From Desulfobulbaceae bacterium (GTDB lineage Bacteria; Desulfobacterota; Desulfobulbia; Desulfobulbales; Desulfocapsaceae): a stretch of DNA of 50,450 nucleotides. The notes below the pieces were generated by a model. It was not told where the DNA came from. It made no database searches and was given only the letters and a program-made list of their open reading frames with translations. The position numbers were made by a program, and so were the translations under genes. Shown piece after piece: positions 44,169 to 50,450 of the stretch (positions within the stretch are counted from its first letter, which is position 1; every line of letters begins with the position of its first letter). The DNA is taken from positions 1-50,450 of the forward strand of contig JAFLKM010000039.1 of NCBI GenBank assembly GCA_019163335.1, in the 5' to 3' direction.

Positions 44169-44459
44169 TACCCGCTGAGATGGACAGCCGGATCGGACGG
44201 TCTTGCCTTGGGCGGGTCTTACGCGTGACGAACTCTGTAAGGCACTAAATGGATTGGTTCGCAGCGAAAGGGCTTGGATTCCTTTCTCTTCTTGCAGGAA
44301 CAGAACGGGATGTGTAAAAAGAAGACTTAAAAAAATGTTCTCTGTCCATCCATGGTGGGGGCAAAATCCGGGGCGTCCATGCCCTGCCGACGTGCTTCCG
44401 TTTCGTCAGATTCTTAACTGAGAAATGGAATCCGTTGTTTTTTTTCAAAGAGATACTTC
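44169..44459. other. Intergenic region with a degraded palindromic repeat
   Basis: No gene is supported. At 44201-44247 TCTTGCCTTG and AACTCTGTAAGGCACTA resemble the middle and right arm of the palindromic repeat (compare 10889-10960), but the left arm and centre are lost. This looks like a third, decayed copy. Confidence 0.45.
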
Positions 44460-45554
44460 ATGGCATATGCACCCGTTGTAGGAACTTCGATTCGTCGTCA
44501 ACTGGAGGAGAGGGAGGAGGAGATTTTGTCTCCCTACGCTGCGCTCAATAAAAACTCGCTGGGGCGCAGGAGAGTGGAAGAGGACGAAGGATGTGATATC
44601 CGGATGCCCTTTCAGCGGGATCGGGACCGGATTATTCATGCCAAGACCTTTCGCCGCCTGAAACACAAGACGCAGGTGTTTCTTGCGCCCACCGGTGATC
44701 ATTACCGGACCCGCTTGACCCATGTCCTGGAGGTGTCGCAGATCGCTCGATCCATTGCCGCCGCTCTCTGCCTCAATGAGGCCTTGACGGAGGCCATTGC
44801 CCTTGGGCATGATCTAGGTCATACCCCCTTTGGCCATGCCGGCGAGGCAACCTTGAACGAGCTGCATCCCAGCGGATTTCGACATTATATCCACAGTCTG
44901 CGGGTGGTGGATTTCCTTGAAAACCGGGGCAAGGGGTTGAACCTGACCTTTGAGGTGAGAAACGGGATTGTCAAACATTCCAAGGGGCGCAATGAAATCC
45001 TCCCGGATGACAGCCGGGAGCTTCCGGCAACTCTGGAAGGGCAGGTGGTACGGGTGGCTGATATCATTGCCTACGTCAACCATGATATGGATGATGCCCT
45101 GCGCGCCGGAATTCTCCGTGAAGACGATCTCCCCCTGGACATTACGGCGGTGGTGGGAGACAGGCATTCGAAGCGAACCGGGGCGATGGTTCGCGATTTG
45201 ATTGTCGAGACCCTTACGGCGAGCGATGGCCGCCTCCATTTCAGTCCAAAAATGCTCAAGGCAATCATTGATCTACGGAGTTTTCTCTATGAGAATGTGT
45301 ATCGCTTTTATAAGGTGCATAATGAATTTGAGAAGGCCCAGCGGGTTATCCGTGATCTATACACCTATTTTTTTGAAAACGGTTTGATGGAACGGAATGA
45401 TGACAATACATGGGCCTCACAGCGTCGAAAATATGTCTGGGCCAGTGAAAAGATCGCCCATAGAACGGTGTGTGATTATATTGCCGGCATGACTGATCGT
45501 TATGCCCTGAATCTCTATGAACATATCTTTTTGCCCAAGCCCTGGACTGTTTGA
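44460..45554 (+). CDS. dgt: Deoxyguanosinetriphosphate triphosphohydrolase-like HD protein
   Basis: The 364-residue enzyme is an HD-domain dNTPase, which releases tripolyphosphate from dGTP or other dNTPs. The HD metal site is visible: His in YRTRLTHVLEV, His-Asp in ALGHDLGHTPFGHAGE, and Asp in VRVADIIAYVNHDMDD. FRRLKHKTQVF at the N-terminal side is the dGTPase signature. Length is that of the dgt-like type 2 subfamily (about 350-380) rather than the 505-residue Escherichia coli Dgt. It has AAAGAGAT before the ATG and is followed 59 bases later by valS. Confidence 0.92.
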   Translation: MAYAPVVGTSIRRQLEEREEEILSPYAALNKNSLGRRRVEEDEGCDIRMPFQRDRDRIIHAKTFRRLKHKTQVFLAPTGDHYRTRLTHVLEVSQIARSIAAALCLNEALTEAIALGHDLGHTPFGHAGEATLNELHPSGFRHYIHSLRVVDFLENRGKGLNLTFEVRNGIVKHSKGRNEILPDDSRELPATLEGQVVRVADIIAYVNHDMDDALRAGILREDDLPLDITAVVGDRHSKRTGAMVRDLIVETLTASDGRLHFSPKMLKAIIDLRSFLYENVYRFYKVHNEFEKAQRVIRDLYTYFFENGLMERNDDNTWASQRRKYVWASEKIAHRTVCDYIAGMTDRYALNLYEHIFLPKPWTV

Positions 45555-45613
45555 TTCATGCCGTGGCTTTTACTTTTAATATTTATTAAATCTATATAGT
45601 TGTAAGATAAAGA

Positions 45614-48271
45614 ATGAGCGAACTATTAAGCAAAGGCTACGAATTTGCCGGCATCGAGGAAAAATGGCTGAAACGGTGGAATGATGCCAAATGCTTTCAG
45701 GCCACCATGGAAGAGGGAAGGCCCTCTTTTTCCATTGTTATTCCGCCGCCCAATGTGACCGGCGTCCTCCATGTTGGGCATGCCTTGAACAATGCCATGC
45801 AGGATGTGCTGATTCGGTATCACCGGATGTGCGGGGACAATACGGTGTGGGTGCCGGGTACCGATCATGCCGGGATTGCCACCCAGAATGTGGTGGAGCG
45901 ACAGCTGGCGGCCGAGGGCAAGAGTCGCCATGATCTGGGCCGGGACGAGTTTGTCCGCAAGGTCTGGGAATGGCGGGCGGAGAAAGGGGGAACGATTATT
46001 CGCCAGCTCAAGCGCCTGGGCGCTTCTTGTGACTGGGATCGTGAGCGCTTCACCATGGATGAGGGCTTGTCTTCAGCGGTGCGGGAGGTCTTTGTCCGGC
46101 TTTACCACGAAGGGCTGATCTACAAGGGCGACTATATCGTCAACTGGTGTCCCCGTTGTCACACGGCCCTGGCCGATGATGAGGTGGAACACGAGGAGAA
46201 GAACGGCAAGCTCTATCATATCCGTTACCCCTTTGCCGACGGCAGCGGTTTTTTGGTGGTGGCAACTACCCGTCCCGAAACCATGCTCGGCGATACGGCG
46301 GTGGCGGTGCATCCTGAGGATGAGCGGTACGCCCATCTGGCTGGCATGGGGATCAGGCTGCCCTTGAGCGAGCGGATCATCCCCATTGTTTTTGATCATC
46401 ATGTGCAGAAGGACTTTGGCACCGGCGCCCTCAAGGTGACCCCGGCCCATGACCGGGACGATTATGAGATCGGCCGGCGGCATGACCTGGAGATCCTGAA
46501 GGTCATGGACAGCACCGGGCACATGAATGAACAGGCCGGGGTTTATGCCGGACTGGATCGTTTCGCCTGTCGGAAGAAGATTGTCGAGGACCTGGAGGCT
46601 CAGGGCTTTTTAGACCGCATCGAGGACTATGAGCATGCTGTCGGTCAGTGTTATCGCTGCAAGACTGTGGTGGAGGCCACCACCTCCCTGCAGTGGTTTG
46701 TCTCGGTCAAACCCCTGGCGGCTAAAGCCGTGGCGGCGGTGCGGGACGGGCGTATCAACATCTATCCGAAGACCTGGTACAACACCTTTTATAACTGGAT
46801 GGACAACATTCGTGACTGGTGCATCTCTCGCCAGATCTGGTGGGGTCACCGGGTGCCGGCCTGGAACTGTGCGGCCTGTGGAGAGATGGTCGTGGCCACG
46901 GTGGATCCAACCCATTGCCCGAAATGCGGTTCGGCAGAGCTCATCCAGGAGACGGACGTGCTCGACACCTGGTTTTCCTCGGCCCTGTGGCCTTTCTCCA
47001 CCCTGGGCTGGCCGGAGCAGACCCGTGAGCTTGCCATGTTTTATCCCACCTCGGTGTTGATCACCAGTTTTGATATCCTGTTTTTCTGGGTGGCGCGGAT
47101 GATGATGATGGGGCTGCACTTCATGGACGAGGTGCCCTTTCGCGATGTCTATCTCCATGCCCTGGTGCGGGACAAGCATGGCAAGAAGATGTCCAAGTCC
47201 ACCGGTAATGTCATTGATCCCCTTGAGGTAATCGACAAATACGGCACCGATGCCCTCCGTTTCACCCTGATCGCCTTTGCCGCCCAGGGCCGGGAGATTA
47301 AGCTGGATGAGGAACGCATTGACGGCTATCGATTTTTTATTAACAAGATCTGGAATGCGGCCCGTTTTGTCCTGATGCATGTGGAGGACATGGAGCATCC
47401 CGATAGCAAGGAGTTCGGCAGTCTTCAAGACCTTCCCCTGATCCACCAGTGGATCCTCAGCCGCCTGGCCGCAACTACTGCGGAAGTCCGGGCCGCCCTT
47501 GACGGCTATCGCTTCAATGATGCGGCGCAAGTGCTCTATCAGTTTATCTGGTATGAATTCTGTGACTGGTATGTGGAGTGGATTAAGCCGGATCTGTTCA
47601 GCAAGGATCTGGCCATCCGTGATCAGGCCCGGACGGTGCTCCTCCAGGTTCTGGAAACCATCCTGAAGCTGATCCACCCCATTATCCCCTTTGTCACCGA
47701 GGAGATCTGGAGCGTCCTGCCGGGGAAACGCGGCCTGCTGATGATCAGTGCTTATCCCGAGGCTGACGAGAGCCTGAGGAACAGTGCGGTCGAGGCACAG
47801 GTGGAGATGCTCATGGGGGTGATTACCGGAATCCGAAATATCCGGGCGGAGGCCGATGTCCATCCTTCTACACCCATTGAGGCCTTTATCCTTTGTCCGG
47901 TGCCGGAGCGGGTTGTCTTCCTCGAATCTTTTGCGCCCACCATCGCCGATATGACCCGGCTCAGCTCCCTGGTGGTTGCAGGGAGTGGCGAAAAACCAAC
48001 GGATGCCGCCACCTATCTTTACAAGGATATGGAGATCTATGTCCCCCTGAAAGGCTTGGTGGATGTGGAGAAAGAGTTGGCCAAGCTTACCAGGGAACGG
48101 CAGAAGGTGGAGGCCAAACTGGCTCAGGTGAGTGCAAAGCTTGCCAGTGAAAAGTTCCTGAGCAACGCCCCGGCTGAGGTGGTAATGAAGGAACAGGAAA
48201 AAAAGACCGAGATGGAGGCGACCATGGCTAAGTTTGCAGAAGCTGAGCAACGGTTGCATGATCTTGGATAG
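45614..48271 (+). CDS. valS: Valyl-tRNA synthetase
   Basis: The 885-residue class I enzyme charges tRNA-Val. The HIGH motif is HVGHA in PPPNVTGVLHVGHALN (near residue 54), and KMSKS lies in GKKMSKSTGNVIDP (near 530). The editing domain holds TTRPETMLGDTAVAVHPEDERY. The C-terminal coiled coil typical of ValS spans about 815-885. Length is normal. Only AAAG precedes the ATG as a weak ribosome binding site. The end overlaps nadC by 14 bases. Confidence 0.97.
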   Translation: MSELLSKGYEFAGIEEKWLKRWNDAKCFQATMEEGRPSFSIVIPPPNVTGVLHVGHALNNAMQDVLIRYHRMCGDNTVWVPGTDHAGIATQNVVERQLAAEGKSRHDLGRDEFVRKVWEWRAEKGGTIIRQLKRLGASCDWDRERFTMDEGLSSAVREVFVRLYHEGLIYKGDYIVNWCPRCHTALADDEVEHEEKNGKLYHIRYPFADGSGFLVVATTRPETMLGDTAVAVHPEDERYAHLAGMGIRLPLSERIIPIVFDHHVQKDFGTGALKVTPAHDRDDYEIGRRHDLEILKVMDSTGHMNEQAGVYAGLDRFACRKKIVEDLEAQGFLDRIEDYEHAVGQCYRCKTVVEATTSLQWFVSVKPLAAKAVAAVRDGRINIYPKTWYNTFYNWMDNIRDWCISRQIWWGHRVPAWNCAACGEMVVATVDPTHCPKCGSAELIQETDVLDTWFSSALWPFSTLGWPEQTRELAMFYPTSVLITSFDILFFWVARMMMMGLHFMDEVPFRDVYLHALVRDKHGKKMSKSTGNVIDPLEVIDKYGTDALRFTLIAFAAQGREIKLDEERIDGYRFFINKIWNAARFVLMHVEDMEHPDSKEFGSLQDLPLIHQWILSRLAATTAEVRAALDGYRFNDAAQVLYQFIWYEFCDWYVEWIKPDLFSKDLAIRDQARTVLLQVLETILKLIHPIIPFVTEEIWSVLPGKRGLLMISAYPEADESLRNSAVEAQVEMLMGVITGIRNIRAEADVHPSTPIEAFILCPVPERVVFLESFAPTIADMTRLSSLVVAGSGEKPTDAATYLYKDMEIYVPLKGLVDVEKELAKLTRERQKVEAKLAQVSAKLASEKFLSNAPAEVVMKEQEKKTEMEATMAKFAEAEQRLHDLG

Positions 48272-49100
48272 GGCGGCCCTACATACACTGATCCGGGCTT
48301 TTCTGGTCGAGGATGTCGGGCGCGGCGATTTGACCAGCGAGTCGATTTTTGAGAAAGATCAAATGGGCCGTGCCCGGCTGGTGGCCCGGGAACCCTTTGT
48401 CGCGGCGGGGTGCGAAGCAGTGGCAGCCGAGGTCTTCTGGGTGCAGAATCCGACGATTGTCCTTGAGGGGCTGGTTGCGGATGGGTCCAGGGTAGCGGCG
48501 GGAGATATCCTCTGTACCATCTCCGGCCCGGTTATCGATCTCTTGAAGGCGGAGCGGGTCGCTTTGAACCTGTTGCAGCGCCTCTGCGGGATTGCCACAT
48601 TCACGGCCCGCTTTGTCGAGCAGGTGCGCCCTTACCCGGTTCGGATCACCGATACCCGCAAGACCACGCCGGGGTTGCGGATGCTGGAGAAATACGCGGT
48701 GCAGGTGGGTGGCGGCTACAATCACCGCTTTAATCTGGCTGACGGGATTCTCGTGAAGGATAATCACATTGCTGCCTGCGGCTCCATTACCCAGGCCGTG
48801 GCCCTGCTGCGCCGGAAAATTCCCCATACCCTGCGCATTGAGGTGGAAACCGATACCCTGGAGCAGGTGCGTGAGTGTGTGGCCTGCGGAGTGGATATCA
48901 TTCTGCTCGACAACATGGCTCCTGCCATGTTGGAAGAGGCCGTGCGGATCATTGATCACCGGGCTCTGGCTGAGGCCTCCGGCGGGATAACCCTTGATTC
49001 GGTGCTGGATGCGGCTCGCAGCGGCGTGGATATTGTCTCCATCGGCGCTCTTACCCATTCCGCGCCTGCGTGTGATATCGGTATGGACTGGATTGCGTAA
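48258..49100 (+). CDS. nadC: Nicotinate-nucleotide pyrophosphorylase (carboxylating)
   Basis: The 280-residue enzyme makes nicotinate mononucleotide from quinolinate and PRPP in NAD synthesis. Signatures include VEDVGRGDLT, RVALNLLQRLCGIAT, TRKTTPGLR, KYAVQVGGGYNHRFNLADGIL with KDNH, then VETDTLEQV, ILLDNM, SGGITLD and SIGALTHS. I start it at ATG 48258, which overlaps the end of valS, so the two are probably translationally coupled; an upstream in-frame TTG at 48234 is less likely. nadA and nadB are not in the window. Confidence 0.95.
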   Translation: MILDRAALHTLIRAFLVEDVGRGDLTSESIFEKDQMGRARLVAREPFVAAGCEAVAAEVFWVQNPTIVLEGLVADGSRVAAGDILCTISGPVIDLLKAERVALNLLQRLCGIATFTARFVEQVRPYPVRITDTRKTTPGLRMLEKYAVQVGGGYNHRFNLADGILVKDNHIAACGSITQAVALLRRKIPHTLRIEVETDTLEQVRECVACGVDIILLDNMAPAMLEEAVRIIDHRALAEASGGITLDSVLDAARSGVDIVSIGALTHSAPACDIGMDWIA

Positions 49101-49319
49101 ATAATTGCTTGATTCCAGCCATGCAAATATGTGATAGTTAAGGGCTGGTAAAGAAATCAGTTGCCCGTTTATCCCCATTTCTTTCGTGGCCTTTTATGGC
49201 GTCCCTGCCTGTGTGATGGGTCGGTTTATTTTTTACAACGGTTTGTGATGGGCTGCTGGGTAAGGAAGTGTGTGGCGTGAGTTGGTCTGTTGTTGTCTCT
49301 TGCAAAAGGAAAAATGATT

Positions 49320-50201
49320 ATGCGTTGTGCTAAATGCGGATATATCTCGTTTGATCATCTCGATAGTTGTCCGAAGTGTCATAAAACAATGGATCATGGT
49401 CAGATCAAAGGGACGACCTATCCCGTTGCCCCCCCCCTGTTTTTTCAGCCTGTGCAAAGAGATGAGGTGGACGTTTCTGAAGATGAGATCGTGGATATCC
49501 TTGATCCTGATCTTGATCTGTTTGCTGATGACGGCACCGATGTGGTTGATTTTGATGAGAGCCAGGCCGTAGAACAGGATATTGTCATGAAGGCTGATGT
49601 GCAGGCAACCGGTGATGAGATATCTCCCGGGCTTGATTTTGAGAAGGCCTTTGCTGCTGAGGCCTACAAAGCTGATCTGGAACCGGGTGAAAAAGAGTTT
49701 ACGTTAGACACCAGCGGTTTTGAGGAGGAGCAATTGTCTGTTCAGCCGGAACAGGGGATGCGGTCGGTGTCCCTTGAAATCCCGGATGAACTGGCGGATA
49801 TCTCCGATCTCGCCCCTCCTGCGGTCGCTGGTTTGACCCAGGATCCTTGGGCAACGGCACCTGGTGGTGGCCTTGGCTCCATTGAAGATGCACTAAACCT
49901 GGATGATTTGAACCTTGATGACCTGGGGCTGGATGAGTTGAAGCTGTCGTTTGAGGACAAAAAAGATGAGGCTCTCCCTTCTTCTGGTAAACAGGAAGAT
50001 AAAGGGTATCTCTCCCTCGATGATATTGATCTTTCAGGTGTACTTGAGACACCTTCGCCGCAAACGCAAAACCGTTCCGCCCATGACGATAACCTGGAAT
50101 TCGATTTTGACCTGGGCGTGAGAGAGGAGACAAAAGGAAAAGGCGAAGAGCGGAAGAAGGCATCGGATGACTTTCCGGATTTCAACCTTTCCCTTGACTA
50201 G
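49320..50201 (+). CDS. Zinc-ribbon protein with long acidic low-complexity tail
   Basis: The 293-residue protein begins with a short zinc ribbon (C3, C6, C17, C20 in MRCAKCGYISFDHLDSCPKC). The rest is highly acidic and probably disordered, with repeats such as DILDPDLDLFADDGTD and LNLDDLNLDDLGLDELKLS (about 198-216), and a KGKGEERKKASDDF stretch near the end. I start it at ATG 49320, nine bases after AAAGGA; ATG 49314 is too close to the ribosome binding site. Function is unknown. N-terminal ribbons with acidic tails of this sort occur in Desulfobacterota and may mediate protein-protein contacts. Confidence 0.75.
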   Translation: MRCAKCGYISFDHLDSCPKCHKTMDHGQIKGTTYPVAPPLFFQPVQRDEVDVSEDEIVDILDPDLDLFADDGTDVVDFDESQAVEQDIVMKADVQATGDEISPGLDFEKAFAAEAYKADLEPGEKEFTLDTSGFEEEQLSVQPEQGMRSVSLEIPDELADISDLAPPAVAGLTQDPWATAPGGGLGSIEDALNLDDLNLDDLGLDELKLSFEDKKDEALPSSGKQEDKGYLSLDDIDLSGVLETPSPQTQNRSAHDDNLEFDFDLGVREETKGKGEERKKASDDFPDFNLSLD

Positions 50202-50277
50202 GGGCTTTGCGAAAAATGATGTCGCTGTTCATGTGGAGAGTGTTGGCGGGCTTGAAAGAAATAACGATAGAAAGTGA

Positions 50278-50306
50278 TTGACAAAAAAAAAGATGTTGTG
50301 TATTTA
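50278..50306 (+). promoter_or_regulatory. Promoter of tRNA-Phe
   Basis: A perfect TTGACA (50278-50283) is followed by 17 bases, mostly A, and TATTTA (50301-50306), ending 20 bases before the tRNA. Confidence 0.65.
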
Positions 50307-50325
50307 GACTTTCTTTCAACGATGT

Positions 50326-50401
<76 letters not shown>

Positions 50402-50409
50402 GTAAATTT

Positions 50410-50444
50410 AAGCACTTAGCTCTCTTTGAGTTAGGTGCTTTTTT
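50410..50444 (+). terminator. Terminator of tRNA-Phe
   Basis: The 31-base hairpin AAGCACTTAGCTC...GAGTTAGGTGCTT (50410-50440) is followed by TTTT. The stem is identical to the displaced tRNA-Lys terminator at 26113-26143. Confidence 0.9.
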
Positions 50445-50450
50445 CTTTGG

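Noticed and set aside
46610-48259. 549-codon open frame opposite valS
   Set aside because: Antisense shadow of a GC-rich conserved gene; its product has no recognisable motif, while valS is certain.

Overview
The window is a bacterial chromosome segment, probably from a member of the Desulfobulbales (Desulfobacterota, the former sulfate-reducing Deltaproteobacteria). I infer this from an ATP synthase operon of the form b'-b-delta-alpha-gamma-beta-epsilon with no a or c subunit, a fused AccA-AccD carboxyltransferase beside a biotin-carboxylase-like gene, an acetate gene set, and the overall protein character. No rRNA or species marker is present, so the lineage call is moderate.

Layout: (1) 1-11 kb holds carbon metabolism: a GlmU-like nucleotidyltransferase lacking most of the acetyltransferase domain, a small DUF2892 membrane protein, acetyl-CoA synthetase (acs), a cNMP/CBS/DUF294 regulator overlapping a DnaQ-type exonuclease, class II ketol-acid reductoisomerase (ilvC), and the DUF485-ActP acetate permease pair. 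Acs and ActP would import and activate acetate. (2) 11-22.5 kb holds an isochorismatase-fold hydrolase, alaS, the F1Fo ATP synthase operon with a clear promoter and terminator, and a GltD/NfnB-like flavoprotein. (3) 22.5-25.6 kb, minus strand, is a two-gene unit: an LtaS-like phosphoglycerol transferase and a secreted glycoside-hydrolase-like protein. (4) 26.15-34.32 kb is an integrated element in a tRNA-Lys(CTT) gene. (5) 34.4-38.7 kb, minus strand, holds a small Cys protein, fused accA-accD and an accC-like gene. (6) 39-50.4 kb is housekeeping: corC-lnt, prfB with its programmed +1 frameshift, a GlcF-like Fe-S protein, dgt, valS-nadC, a zinc-ribbon acidic protein and tRNA-Phe with promoter and terminator.

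The main discovery candidate is the 8.1-kb element. A 49-bp identical att core (26152-26200 and 34272-34320) is the 3' part of tRNA-Lys. The element carries a P4-type tyrosine integrase, an AlpA-like small HTH protein behind a striking four-half-site operator, a prim-pol/DUF3987 replication protein whose 3' end carries an iteron-like inverted repeat array, a TubC-N-like protein, an SSB, a Cys-rich protein, a 23-residue micro-ORF ending in the same GGPF tail as the SSB, and a terminase-small-subunit-like protein. It has no capsid, tail, relaxase or conjugation gene. This is the gene complement expected of a phage satellite (PICI/P4-like) or a minimal self-replicating integrative element. Direct repeats on both sides of the would-be attP look like integrase arm sites, and the terminator next to the intact tRNA has been replaced by the element's own version with stem-preserving base changes.

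Two smaller novelties are a roughly 72-bp palindromic intergenic repeat (10889-10960 and 42774-42846, with a degraded relative near 44.2 kb) and a biotin-carboxylase-like protein with altered ATP- and bicarbonate-site motifs.
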